DNA from: Deltaproteobacteria bacterium | GTDB lineage: Bacteria > Desulfobacterota > Desulfobacteria > Desulfobacterales > ETH-SRB1 | Direction: 5' to 3' | Length of the DNA stretch: 8,630 bases | Assembly (NCBI GenBank): GCA_003647525.1 | Contig: QMMZ01000051.1 | Span: 1-8,630, forward strand | In this document: piece after piece, positions 1-6,977 of the stretch | Layout of the letters: every line of letters begins with the position of its first letter | How positions within the stretch are numbered: position 1 is the first letter of the stretch | The notes under the pieces: model-generated | Told to the model about the DNA's origin: nothing | Seen by the model: only the letters and a program-made list of their open reading frames with translations | Databases searched by the model: none | Program-made: the position numbers and the translations under genes

Positions 1-286
1 AATTATTGTCCCACATTCTTTTTTAAAAATTTAAGATTTTCAATAATGATTCCCACAATTTTATTGTAACCACTTGGAATACATAGGAACATTAATTTAA
101 CAAGCAAAAATCATGCCAAGTCCATGAATTTTGTGGAATTTATTTTTCGAAAACTCAAGTACACGACGTTTGGAGAAATAAAAATATTTGAACAAGCATT
201 TTTACTGGATTTATGCGGCAAAGATTTGACGGATCAAGAGCCACTTGAAAGCGCCAATATACATCAAAGACATTCCGAAAATTTAC
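1..286. other. AT-rich intergenic stretch with no convincing gene
   Basis: I see no RNA gene, no strong promoter and no recognisable protein remnant here. One 69-codon open frame runs 124-333 on the plus strand. It has no Shine-Dalgarno sequence before its ATG, its composition resembles nothing I know, and its last 15 or so codons are simply the left arm of the palindromic element starting at 287. It could be a decayed gene fragment into which the element moved, but the sequence does not show this. The left part (1-120) is especially AT-rich and could be the outer flank of a neighbouring gene beyond the window. Confidence 0.4.
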
Positions 287-449
287 AGCCTAAGTTGAGC
301 GATTTTTTGCGAAGATATGTGCTGAGATCTTGATGCATAAGGATTTGCAAAAACCGCAGACATACCCGTGGATATGTCGAGGATTTTTGCGAAGCCTTTA
401 TGCGCAAGAGATCGGTGCAGATCAAGAAAAAAACCGCTCAATTTAGGCT
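287..449. repeat. 163-nt imperfect palindrome, MITE-like element
   Basis: The two ends are inverted copies of each other: 287-301 (agcctaagttgagcg) matches the reverse complement of 435-449 at 14 of 15 positions. The complementarity continues inward with mismatches and small gaps through gatct/agatc (326-330 with 409-413), gcataagg against cctttatgc, gcaaaaa/tttttgc (347-353 with 384-390) and gacata/tatgtc (359-364 with 373-378). The apex loop is about 8 nt. A whole-element hairpin with terminal inverted repeats and no coding content is typical of miniature inverted-repeat elements or large REP-type repeats. I see no clear target-site duplication, although the ends may extend to a flanking TA. 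It overlaps the last codons and stop of queD, and in queD mRNA it would fold just after the stop, so it may also act as a terminator or stability element. Copy number in the genome is unknown. Confidence 0.6.
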
Positions 450-812
450 ATAGGTAGCGCATGCATCTTCTGACTCCCAGGCTGTAACACGTGTAACTTT
501 AATATTATCATGGCTGATAATTTTTTTCTTAAGTTCATGTGCTATATAATAGGCAATGTTTTCTGAAGATGGGTTGTCGTTGCGAAAGAAGTCAAGTTCG
601 TTAAGAAATTTATGGTCAAGCTTTTCTATAATTTCTGAGAGATAGCTCTTAAATTCCCCGAAATCAATTAATACACCGGCATTGTTTAAGGTTTTTCCTG
701 CAACACAGACTTCAATCTTCCAGTTGTGTCCATGCATGTTCTCACATTTTTTTGCCACCATCTTAAGTTGGTGGGCTGCGGCAAAATGTGTAATAATTTT
801 TAATTCAAACAT
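438..812 (-). CDS. queD: 6-carboxytetrahydropterin synthase (QueD / PTPS family)
   Basis: The 124-residue length fits this cytoplasmic tunnel-fold family (COG0720). In the queuosine pathway QueD converts 7,8-dihydroneopterin triphosphate to 6-carboxytetrahydropterin, the precursor later rearranged by QueE to the deazapurine. Zinc ligands H14, H27 and H29 are visible, the last two in CENMHGH. The catalytic Cys is C23, the D66-H67 pair lies in KLDHKFLN, the NPSSEN motif is at 80-85, and E113 near the C-terminus is the likely pterin-binding Glu. E24 next to C23 gives a CExxHGH arrangement, so a dual QueD/PTPS-III (folate) activity is conceivable. The ATG at 812 has only an A/T-rich leader and no good Shine-Dalgarno sequence. 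The gene lies 139 nt downstream of dnaJ in the same direction. Its last codons and TGA stop sit inside the palindrome 287-449, so the final Ser-Leu-Asn is probably contributed by that repeat. Confidence 0.9.
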   Translation of the reverse strand: MFELKIITHFAAAHQLKMVAKKCENMHGHNWKIEVCVAGKTLNNAGVLIDFGEFKSYLSEIIEKLDHKFLNELDFFRNDNPSSENIAYYIAHELKKKIISHDNIKVTRVTAWESEDACATYSLN

Positions 813-832
813 TTTTATTTTTTTAATAGTCC

Positions 833-936
833 ACCACGGATTTTCACGGAATTACACTGAATTATCGTAACTATTCAGGTTGTTGCATTTACTCATTGGT
901 TACAGTTTTCAGTGAAACTCTGTGTCGTTCCGTGGT
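833..936. repeat. Diverged inverted repeat pair between dnaJ and queD
   Basis: Positions 833-861 (starting accacgga and ending cactgaa) and the reverse complement of 908-936 align without gaps at 22 of 29 positions. About 46 nt separate them. Each arm is itself built of cacgg/cacag-like sub-units spaced roughly ten bases apart. In the dnaJ-to-queD transcript the arms could pair into a long interrupted stem between dnaJ's stop (952) and queD's start (812). There is no U-tract, so it is not a classical terminator. A processing site, a repeat family remnant or a binding site for a dimeric regulator are all possible. Confidence 0.45.
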
Positions 937-951
937 AAACTTTCACCTTTT

Positions 952-2067
952 TTATCTCGCTATTTTCGCGCTGCTGCCTTTAAGAATATTTTTTAATCGG
1001 GTGGCAACTTTGCCTGATTCAAGTTTTTCAAATTCCCTGAGCAGCTTTTCCTGTTTTTTGTTCAGATTCGTGGGGGTTTTAATGACTATCTGAATGATCT
1101 GGTCGCCGCGTTTGTCGGTTCTGAGAGAAGGGATGCCCTCGCCTCGGAAGCGGAATAAATTACCAGGCTGCGTACCTTTTGGGATTTCGAGTTCCTTTTC
1201 ACCATTTAAGGTGGATACTATTATTTTATCGCCGAGAGCAGCCTGCACGAAAGAAAGTTCTACCTGGCATATTATATCTGTATTATCGCGTTGAAAGAAT
1301 TTATGAGGTTTTACATTTATAAAAACGTAAAGATCTCCATGAGGGCCGCCATATATTCCCGCTTCTCCTTCTTCTGTAAGTCGGAGCCTGGAGCCTGAAT
1401 CAACTCCTCCCGGAATTTTTACTAAAACCTTTTTTTTGTCTTTGATCCGTCCTGTTCCACTGCAATGTAAGCAAGGGTGAGTTGTGGCTTGCCCCCTGCC
1501 ATGACATTGAGGACAGGTTGTTCTAACTGTAAAGAAACCCTGGGAGCGGGAAATCTGGCCTGTGCCCTGACAATAGGAGCATCTTTCCATATGTGTGCCC
1601 GGTTCGCAAGTACTGCCGTTACATATGGGGCATATTTCCATTTTTTCGATAGTTATATTTTTTTCCGTTCCAAAAGCTGCTTCCATAAAGCTGAGCGCTA
1701 AATCGTAACGAAGATCCGCCCCTCTTTTTGCATTGCCCCTTGAACTCCTTCCGGTACCAAAGCCGAAGAAATCCTCAAAAATGTCTCCAAAACTTGAAAA
1801 AATATCTTCAAAACCGCCGAATCCTGAAAAACCCGTTCCTTCAAGTCCCTGGTGGCCGTACTGGTTATATATCTGGCGCTTATTTGGATCATGCAGAACT
1901 TCATAGGCTTCAGCAGCTTCTTTGAATTTTTCTTCAGCCTCTTTGTTGTTGGGATTTCTGTCCGGATGGTATTTTAGGGCTAGTTTTCGATAGTTTGCCT
2001 TGATCTCATCTGCTGTAGCATTGCGGTTTATGCCCAGAATTTCATAATAATCACGTTTTGTAATCAT
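952..2067 (-). CDS. dnaJ: Chaperone protein DnaJ (Hsp40, type I)
   Basis: This is the full-length co-chaperone that stimulates DnaK ATPase and delivers unfolded clients in the cytoplasm. Its 371 residues match the usual size. All type I domains are present in order. The J-domain is at 1-70 with the DnaK-contacting HPD at 34-36, followed by a Gly/Phe-rich linker (about 72-107). The zinc-binding domain has four CxxC pairs (147-150, 164-167, 186-189, 200-203), and two beta-sandwich client-binding domains complete the protein. The first zinc repeat reads CPICNGST, so it lacks the second Gly of the CxxCxGxG consensus and carries an extra C155; this is probably tolerated. The ATG at 2067 has a weak AGGG about 5 nt upstream. 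No dnaK or grpE is adjacent. It is divergent from ubiE/menG across about 90-110 nt, and queD follows downstream. I see no heat-shock (CIRCE-type) inverted repeat in the upstream gap. Confidence 0.97.
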   Translation of the reverse strand: MITKRDYYEILGINRNATADEIKANYRKLALKYHPDRNPNNKEAEEKFKEAAEAYEVLHDPNKRQIYNQYGHQGLEGTGFSGFGGFEDIFSSFGDIFEDFFGFGTGRSSRGNAKRGADLRYDLALSFMEAAFGTEKNITIEKMEICPICNGSTCEPGTHMERCSYCQGTGQISRSQGFFTVRTTCPQCHGRGQATTHPCLHCSGTGRIKDKKKVLVKIPGGVDSGSRLRLTEEGEAGIYGGPHGDLYVFINVKPHKFFQRDNTDIICQVELSFVQAALGDKIIVSTLNGEKELEIPKGTQPGNLFRFRGEGIPSLRTDKRGDQIIQIVIKTPTNLNKKQEKLLREFEKLESGKVATRLKNILKGSSAKIAR

Positions 2068-2179
2068 TTATACCCTGATAGTTTCCTTAGGTATGTTGTC
2101 ATTATGTTTATATTGTGATAATTTTACGTTTTAATAGTAAGTTTAATTTTATAAAATAATGCAAAAAACGGAGTTGTCA
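2068..2179. promoter_or_regulatory. Divergent promoter region between dnaJ and ubiE/menG
   Basis: This short, very AT-rich gap must carry the start signals for both divergent genes. On the plus strand TTGTCA (2096-2101) followed 15 nt later by GATAAT (2117-2122) is a possible sigma70-type pair; its spacing is tighter than the usual 17 nt. On the minus strand I find only AT-rich -10-like sequences and no convincing -35 element. No CIRCE-like inverted repeat is visible. Single promoter positions here are weak predictions. Confidence 0.35.
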
Positions 2180-2890
2180 ATGAAGGATATGGAGTTGCCC
2201 TTTATAAGGAAGATGTTTGACTCAATAGCGCCCAGGTATGATTTGTTAAATCGCCTTTTAAGTTTAAGCCAGGATATTTACTGGAGAAGGACTATGGTAT
2301 CAGCGATTGAGTCGCCTGATAATGGAGTGCTGCTTGATGTGGCTTGCGGAACAGGAGATGTTGCAATTGAAATTTTGCGTCAGAAAGGAACAGGGGTTTC
2401 AATTTTTGGCGTTGATTTTTCTCATAATATGCTTATGTCTGCAAAAAATAAAACAAAATCAATATCAGACACCCCCAATATTTATCTTTTAGCAGGGAAT
2501 GCCTTTAATCTTCCATTCAGGGAAGAAACATTTGATGCTATAACCATTGCATTCGGGATTCGTAACATTTGTGACAAACTATCAGTACTAAAGCTATTTT
2601 ATGACAGTTTGAAATCAGGCGGGATGTTGCTTGTGCTTGAGTTAGCTACACCCCCAAAGGGATTTTTATTGTCAGCTTATCTTTTTTATTTCAAGATAAT
2701 TCTTCCTTTAATAGGCTGGTTTTTATCCAGGAACCTGAAGGCATACCAGTATCTTCCTTCTTCTGTCGCTAAATTTCCAGACCCAAAAAGTTTTGCTGCA
2801 ATGATGCGTTCAGCGGGATTCATAAATGTTAGATGGAAGAGTTTAACAATGGGAATCGCCAACCTGCATGTGGGTTATAAAAAAAAATAA
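2180..2890 (+). CDS. ubiE: Demethylmenaquinone / 2-polyprenyl-benzoquinol methyltransferase (UbiE/MenG)
   Basis: This cytoplasmic class I SAM-dependent methyltransferase performs the C-methylation that finishes menaquinone (or the C-methylation step in ubiquinone synthesis). In a likely anaerobe the menaquinone role (menG) is the better guess. From the start chosen here it has 236 residues. The family N-terminus FDSIAPRYDLLNRLLS is at about 13-28, SAM motif I LLDVACGTGD at 51-60, the acidic ribose-binding D79 at the end of strand 2, and the UbiE signature AFGIRNI in the middle. I preferred the ATG at 2180 because cGGAG (2169-2173) lies 6 nt before it. The in-frame ATG at 2159 would add seven residues but has no ribosome-binding site. 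It stands alone on the plus strand, divergent from dnaJ, with a small hairpin 17 nt after its stop. Confidence 0.9.
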   Translation: MKDMELPFIRKMFDSIAPRYDLLNRLLSLSQDIYWRRTMVSAIESPDNGVLLDVACGTGDVAIEILRQKGTGVSIFGVDFSHNMLMSAKNKTKSISDTPNIYLLAGNAFNLPFREETFDAITIAFGIRNICDKLSVLKLFYDSLKSGGMLLVLELATPPKGFLLSAYLFYFKIILPLIGWFLSRNLKAYQYLPSSVAKFPDPKSFAAMMRSAGFINVRWKSLTMGIANLHVGYKKK

Positions 2891-2906
2891 CAGACAACTG
2901 TATATA

Positions 2907-2926
2907 AGGCAATATTTTTATTGCCT
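2907..2926. terminator. Hairpin downstream of ubiE, weak terminator candidate
   Basis: aggcaata and tattgcct form a perfect 8-bp stem with a TTTT loop, 16 nt after the ubiE stop. The plus strand is followed by gaaaaag rather than a T-run, so it is not a textbook intrinsic terminator. It may still block 3' exonucleases or assist termination. Confidence 0.4.
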
Positions 2927-2992
2927 GAAAAAGCTGCGGATAATACTTTGGCCTAAATTGAAGCACCTGGAAACAAAAACAATAAAAAATTC

Positions 2993-3020
2993 TTGATTAT
3001 TATTCAGTTCCGGCTACAAT
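2993..3020 (+). promoter_or_regulatory. Candidate sigma70-type promoter for the acetyltransferase gene
   Basis: TTGATT (2993-2998) and TACAAT (3015-3020) are separated by 16 nt and match the -35 and -10 consensus well. Transcription would begin near 3027, leaving a leader of about 135 nt before the TTG start at 3162. I see no clear riboswitch or attenuator fold in the leader. The rest of the 271-nt gap (2891-3161) shows nothing beyond the hairpin at 2907-2926. Confidence 0.45.
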
Positions 3021-3161
3021 ATTTATAACTACTCTGGTACACATTTCACGCTTAAAAGTCGACTAACCCTGAATCTATACCTGCATTGTTACGAAATATA
3101 AAGAGATCAAGCAAGTCAATTTCTGTTGCTGTGAATAAGTTGATAAAGTCAGGAGAATAAT

Positions 3162-3641
3162 TTGATCAGAAACGCAAATATAAAGGATATAAAAGCGATT
3201 CATGGCCTTCTTCAGAACTATGGCAAAAAAGGCGAACTTCTTCCCCGACCCCTGAGTGAGCTTTATGACCATTTGAGGGATTTCATTGTATATGTGGATA
3301 ATAATGAAGGCGAAGGAAGAGTATTGGGCTGCTGTGCCTTGCAGTTCTGCTGGGAGGATCTTGCAGAAATACGATCCTTGGCGGTGCATCCTGATTATCT
3401 GGGGAAGAGAATTGGTTCAAAACTGGCTGAGGCGGCTCTTGCCGAGGCAAAATCCTTTAATATAAAAAAAGTATTTACGCTTACCTACCTACCGGAATTT
3501 TTCGAGAAATACGGTTTTGTAAAAATACCCAGATCAGAGCTTCCTCTCAAGATATGGGGAGATTGTTTATTGTGTGTTAAGTTCCCAGACTGCGATGAGA
3601 TAGCAATGATGAAAGAATTATATAGACTTTCAGATAAATAA
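3162..3641 (+). CDS. argA: GNAT N-acetyltransferase, probably short-form N-acetylglutamate synthase
   Basis: This single-domain GNAT protein of 159 residues resembles the short amino-acid acetyltransferases that make N-acetylglutamate from glutamate and acetyl-CoA, the first step of arginine synthesis, in bacteria lacking full-length ArgA. Supporting traits are KGELLPRPLSELYDHLRDF (23-41), GCCAL (56-60), WEDLAEIRSLAVHPDYLG (64-81) and the C-terminal Cys cluster C135, C138, C144 in the GDCLLCVKFPDCDE segment. The acetyl-CoA loop reads LGKRIGS where the usual pattern is Q/R-G-K-G-I-G, so two signature positions are changed. The start is TTG at 3162, fixed by AGGAG at 3151-3155 with 6 nt spacing. 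No other arg gene is nearby, so the substrate is inferred from family resemblance. The last six codons and stop lie in the left part of a perfect hairpin (3621-3658). It converges with the minus-strand gene ending at 3665. Confidence 0.75.
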   Translation: MIRNANIKDIKAIHGLLQNYGKKGELLPRPLSELYDHLRDFIVYVDNNEGEGRVLGCCALQFCWEDLAEIRSLAVHPDYLGKRIGSKLAEAALAEAKSFNIKKVFTLTYLPEFFEKYGFVKIPRSELPLKIWGDCLLCVKFPDCDEIAMMKELYRLSDK

Positions 3642-3658
3642 TTATCTGAAAGTCTATA
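3621..3658. terminator. 16-bp perfect hairpin between convergent genes, bidirectional terminator candidate
   Basis: Positions 3621-3636 (tatagactttcagata) are perfectly complementary to 3643-3658 around a 6-nt loop; one more A-T pair is possible inside. The left arm lies within the final codons of the acetyltransferase, whose stop is in the loop (3639-3641). The opposing gene stops at 3665, only 23 nt away. Such a stem can end transcription from both sides, but neither strand has a proper T-run after it, so the mechanism is uncertain. Confidence 0.55.
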
Positions 3659-3664
3659 GTTTGG

Positions 3665-4726
3665 CTACGTATAGATTATGTTAAATGGAAGAGGAGGATA
3701 TTTCCAGACACCCGTTTTGGGAATTATATGTTGAGCGCTGACTGTTAGCCAGTATAGATCGGGATTAAGTTCATGAAGTTTGCCATCATCAGGCGGCCTT
3801 GAACAGTTTGTACAGGAATAGGTTGCCTGAAATATAAAAATACCGTCCTTTCCTTCACGTGCAACCATATAGTTCTTCTTGAAAGCGCTTGGCGTAAGGC
3901 TGTTTGTCTCTGCAATGCGGTGTAATTCTTCGTCTGTAAACTTCATAAGAATTGACCTTGATACTCCTCTTTCGGAAATCCGCATCAAAGCCCTTGATTC
4001 GCTGCTTCCTACATACACGGTACTAATACATGGAATTTTTTTCAGATACTGGGCTGCCACAATAGCAGCAGTTCTTCTGCCGCCTGCAGTGATATGAAGT
4101 CCATAGTATTCGAAAAATTTTTTTTGTATATCTTCTGCGTAGTTATCTCCCTTTTCATACAAATCTTTTGATATATAGCGAAGACTTTGGGCCAGGGCTT
4201 CGGCCGCATCTGCAATAGGCCAGTCAATTTTTACATGAAAATGAGAAAGACTGTAGCGGTCTCTTTTCTTAATGCCAGGAGTTCTTTGAATAAGAAGGGC
4301 ATAATCGACTGGAAGAAGAATTTTAATAAAATTATAAAAATGAACTGAATCGAGGTATTTCTGATTTCTGTCAAACTTGTCTGAAAGTTGAAGTGTTTCG
4401 GAATGAAGAAGATTAGTCTTGGTAGTCTTGTTTACGTCGAAAAATCTTATATACTTCTTGTGAACAGCGGGAATTGTATCTTCAAGAAAAATTACTATAA
4501 AAGCATTTTGATGTTCATATTCCACGTCAGGAATGCGGGCACGGGGTTTAAGCTCACGCTTTTCAACAAAAGGGTAGGGGATGCTTTTGTGTAGAAAATT
4601 TTTATAGGAATCTATAAGAGCATAGCTGACCATGAATTGGTCAAGCTCGTCTCTCAATAGTTCGTAATACGAACGTCTTAATTTATTTGCCTGACTGAGC
4701 CCTTCTCTTACAGTCCAGAATGCCAA
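3665..4726 (-). CDS. Hypothetical protein, 353 residues, unrecognised family
   Basis: I do not recognise this protein. It is long, has normal soluble-protein composition and lacks an obvious signal peptide or membrane segment. The N-terminal region (about 1-60) is helical and charged. Further on come an Ile/Val-rich segment (AFIVIFLED), a Gly-Arg stretch AGGRRTAAIVAAQYLKK in the middle, the segment YVGSSESRALMRISERGVSR, and a CTNC pair at 305-308 near a Pro-rich C-terminus (WKYPPLPF). The CxxC might bind metal, but a single pair is weak evidence. The start is TTG at 4726, chosen because GGAG lies about 5 nt upstream; the next in-frame ATG is codon 32. It follows the VTT membrane gene in the same direction after 101 nt and converges on the acetyltransferase. 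The continuous 1-kb frame with a good ribosome-binding site indicates a real gene. Confidence 0.8.
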   Translation of the reverse strand: MAFWTVREGLSQANKLRRSYYELLRDELDQFMVSYALIDSYKNFLHKSIPYPFVEKRELKPRARIPDVEYEHQNAFIVIFLEDTIPAVHKKYIRFFDVNKTTKTNLLHSETLQLSDKFDRNQKYLDSVHFYNFIKILLPVDYALLIQRTPGIKKRDRYSLSHFHVKIDWPIADAAEALAQSLRYISKDLYEKGDNYAEDIQKKFFEYYGLHITAGGRRTAAIVAAQYLKKIPCISTVYVGSSESRALMRISERGVSRSILMKFTDEELHRIAETNSLTPSAFKKNYMVAREGKDGIFIFQATYSCTNCSRPPDDGKLHELNPDLYWLTVSAQHIIPKTGVWKYPPLPFNIIYT

Positions 4727-4827
4727 TTTTTCTCCTTTCCTGATGCTTGTCTCTGATCTCTGACAACTGGAATATTATTATCATTGTTTTAGCTAATCGT
4801 CAACAACTACAACTTTTGACCGAGCCC

Positions 4828-5562
4828 TTAGCCTTTAGTTCCATTAATTTTTTCTATCCATCTATATAGATTTTCTTTATAACGAAAAGCTATAAATATT
4901 AATACAATGCATATGACAAGAATAAGCGCAAACATTTTATAGCTGTGTTCAAGAAGCAATGCGCCTTGAAGGCTTAATAGCAATGTTCCCGGCATACGTC
5001 CAATAGAAGAGAGGATCATGAAAAACTTGATTGGAATAGCGCTGAATCCAAGGAAAAAGCAGAGATAGTCTTTGGGAAAGCCGGGCAAAACAAATAAAAT
5101 AAAAACAGCGATAACGCCCTGACGTTTTATGATGGTGTCAAACCTCTTTAGTTGCCTGGCTGGAATAAGTTTTCTGACATAACGTTCTCCTAAAAATCGT
5201 CCGATTAAAAAATTTATCCATGATCCTATAGTAAGGCCAATGCTTGAATATATAAACCCCGTGGTTATTCCAAAAAGATATCCTCCAATAAAGCCGCTTG
5301 CTTCACCGGGAACGGGCGCGAACAGAACTTGTAATACCTGAACTATAATGAAAATCGCAGGCGCTCCTATTCCATTTGCATAGGAGGTTATAAAGCTTTC
5401 GATTTTTTCCTTATCGGTAAGAAGATGGTAATATTGAGTAATATATTTTAATAAAGGTTTGCCGTATATGTATCCGACCAAAGCAAAGACACATACAGCG
5501 GCAAGAAATAGAATTATATATTTGCAGGTAGAGTGTTTATAGATCAAAAGGAATTTGCACAT
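4828..5562 (-). CDS. TVP38/TMEM64 family (VTT domain) inner-membrane protein
   Basis: This is a polytopic membrane protein of 244 residues. Members of this family (relatives of DedA and eukaryotic TMEM41B/VMP1) are thought to act as lipid scramblases or transporters; the bacterial substrate is unsettled. A membrane-anchoring helix is at about 15-33. The re-entrant VTT core starts with QVLFAPVPGEASGFIGGYLFG (78-98), including the conserved Gly86-Glu87. The F-x-x-x-R motif is FLIGR (118-122), then come LPGFPKD and GRMPGTLLLSLQGA, and a last helix at about 205-228. These are the hallmark segments of the TVP38 subgroup. The ATG at 5562 has no Shine-Dalgarno sequence; an in-frame stop lies just upstream, so there is no longer form. 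It follows pgk in the same direction but is separated by a 200-nt repeat-filled gap, so co-transcription is doubtful. Confidence 0.88.
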   Translation of the reverse strand: MCKFLLIYKHSTCKYIILFLAAVCVFALVGYIYGKPLLKYITQYYHLLTDKEKIESFITSYANGIGAPAIFIIVQVLQVLFAPVPGEASGFIGGYLFGITTGFIYSSIGLTIGSWINFLIGRFLGERYVRKLIPARQLKRFDTIIKRQGVIAVFILFVLPGFPKDYLCFFLGFSAIPIKFFMILSSIGRMPGTLLLSLQGALLLEHSYKMFALILVICIVLIFIAFRYKENLYRWIEKINGTKG

Positions 5563-5596
5563 TTTTTAAATTTGTACGAGTACACAAAAAATTACA

Positions 5597-5646
5597 AGTG
5601 CCTAAAGTGAGCTAAAGTGCCTAAAGTGAGCTAAAGTGCCTAAAGT
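5597..5646. repeat. Tandem 19-bp repeat, 2.6 copies
   Basis: The unit agtgcctaaagtgagctaa occurs at 5597-5615 and 5616-5634, exactly repeated, and is followed by a 12-nt partial copy (5635-5646). Each unit is itself two related halves sharing the core ctaaagtg. The same sequence appears inverted at the 3' end of pgk (5750-5773). There are no spacers, so it is not a CRISPR. Confidence 0.85.
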
Positions 5647-5773
5647 TGAGTTACGCCTTCGGCGTGTTGATTGATAACTCAAAGCTACTTAGAGTTTGCC
5701 CTCTCGTGTATTTATGTCTTAAGAAATATATAAAATGGCAGCATTCCTTAACTTTAGGCACTTTAGCTCACTT
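5624..5773. repeat. Perfect 24-nt inverted repeat linking the tandem array to the pgk 3' end
   Basis: Positions 5624-5647 are the exact reverse complement of 5750-5773, with 102 nt between them. The right arm contains the last two codons and TAA stop of pgk. In the pgk transcript this arm could pair with either of two array copies (5624-5647, or 5605-5627 nearly as well). A smaller nested hairpin sits in the gap: acgcc-ttc-ggcgt (5653-5665), flanked by ttgagtta/taactcaa (5646-5653 with 5675-5682). Reading the pgk mRNA, the array is followed by a run of six T (U) near 5592-5585, so the whole may serve as a terminator. The remainder, 5683-5749, shows nothing I can name. Confidence 0.7.
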
Positions 5774-6959
5774 CAACTTCAGTATCATTGAGAGCGACTA
5801 CGGCGGGTAATGGCTTGCCTTCAAGTAACGTTAGAAAAGCGCCACCGCCTGTTGAAATATATGTCATCATATCACTTTTGCCGGCCTTGTGTACAGCGAC
5901 GTCTGTATCGCCGCCTCCGACAATTGTCATTGCATAAGATTCAGCCACAGTGTTTACCATGTCAATTGTTCCCCTGCTGAAAGCATCTATTTCAAAAACA
6001 CCCATTGGGCCATTCCAGATTATTGTCTTTGCATCCTGCAAAACTTCAGAATAAAGCAGAGAAGTTGCGGGCCCTATATCAAGCGCCATCCACTCGGAAG
6101 GTATCTCCTGTATAGGTACAATCTTTACCTCGGCTTTTGAATTGAATTGGCTGGCCACTTTTGCATCAACAGGGAGGTAAAATTTTATTCCGTTTTCTGT
6201 TGCTTTTTTTATTATTGATCCGGCTACATCAATAAGATTTTCTTCAAATTTTGATTTGCCAATACTGCAGCCTGTGCTTTTTAGAAAAGTATTGGCCATA
6301 GCTCCACCGATTACAAACTTGTCAACATGTTTAAGCATGTTTTCTAAAGCCCCCAGCTTGCTTGAAATCTTTGAACCCCCTATAATAGCAACAAGGGGAC
6401 GTTTTGGATCAGCCATGGCTTTTTTGAAATAATCAAGCTCCTTTTGAAGTAAAAAACCTGCAACAGATAAAGGTGCATATTTAGTTATCGCTACAACAGA
6501 AGCATTGGAACGGTGAGATACAGCAAAAGCATCATTAACATAAACATCGCAGAGCTTAGCCAGTTCTTCTGCAAATCCATCATCATTTTTTTGTTCTTCG
6601 GGGTGGGAGCGCAGATTTTCAAGAAGTAAAACATCGCCTGTATTCATATTTGATACAATTTTTTCTACATCAGGGCCGACGCAGTCAGGCGCCATTATGA
6701 CATTTTTTTCAAGAAGCCTGGCAAGACGCTTGGCAACAGGAGTAAGGCTGAGTTCAGGCACGACCTTACCCCTTGGCCTGCCCATATGAGAAGCTATAAT
6801 CAATACAGCATTATGGTCCAATGCATATTTCAAAGTAGGTAAGACAGCACGTATGCGTGTATCGTCAACAATATTCTGGTGCTCATCCATTGGCACGTTA
6901 AAATCAACTCTGATCAGAATTTTCTTGCCTGAAATTGCCGTATTTTTAATAGACCTCAT
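5763..6959 (-). CDS. pgk: Phosphoglycerate kinase
   Basis: This cytoplasmic glycolytic/gluconeogenic enzyme transfers phosphate between 1,3-bisphosphoglycerate and ADP. Its 398 residues fit the bacterial family. The N-lobe substrate residues are in RVDFNVP (17-23), R36 follows in DDTRIR, and ASHMGRP is at 55-61. Other conserved segments are LLENLR, YVNDAF, the hinge/nucleotide region [39 protein letters not shown], and [17 protein letters not shown] near the end. In that last motif the usual ASLE is AFLT. The ATG at 6959 has a strong GGAGG 12 nt upstream, just after the heptamer repeat. It is the last gene of the gyrA-gpsA-orf89-pgk run, 29 nt after orf89. The C-terminus after VVALND has an extra TEVEVS tail, whose end and stop codon are part of an inverted repeat. 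Confidence 0.97.
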   Translation of the reverse strand: MRSIKNTAISGKKILIRVDFNVPMDEHQNIVDDTRIRAVLPTLKYALDHNAVLIIASHMGRPRGKVVPELSLTPVAKRLARLLEKNVIMAPDCVGPDVEKIVSNMNTGDVLLLENLRSHPEEQKNDDGFAEELAKLCDVYVNDAFAVSHRSNASVVAITKYAPLSVAGFLLQKELDYFKKAMADPKRPLVAIIGGSKISSKLGALENMLKHVDKFVIGGAMANTFLKSTGCSIGKSKFEENLIDVAGSIIKKATENGIKFYLPVDAKVASQFNSKAEVKIVPIQEIPSEWMALDIGPATSLLYSEVLQDAKTIIWNGPMGVFEIDAFSRGTIDMVNTVAESYAMTIVGGGDTDVAVHKAGKSDMMTYISTGGGAFLTLLEGKPLPAVVALNDTEVEVS

Positions 6960-6977
6960 ATAAAATCAGTTCCTCCT

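Noticed and set aside
124..333. 69-codon open frame on the plus strand
   Set aside because: No ribosome-binding site and no recognisable family, and its 3' part is the left arm of the palindromic repeat; likely chance or a decayed remnant.
2159..2179. Upstream ATG for ubiE giving seven extra residues
   Set aside because: No Shine-Dalgarno sequence before it, whereas GGAG is placed 6 nt before the ATG at 2180.
2951..2963. gcctaaattga match to the end of the palindrome 287-449
   Set aside because: Only 11 nt shared and no second arm nearby; may be chance or a tiny remnant.
5597..5646. Possible CRISPR or iteron array
   Set aside because: Units are directly adjacent without spacers and there are no cas or replication genes nearby; it is a simple tandem repeat.
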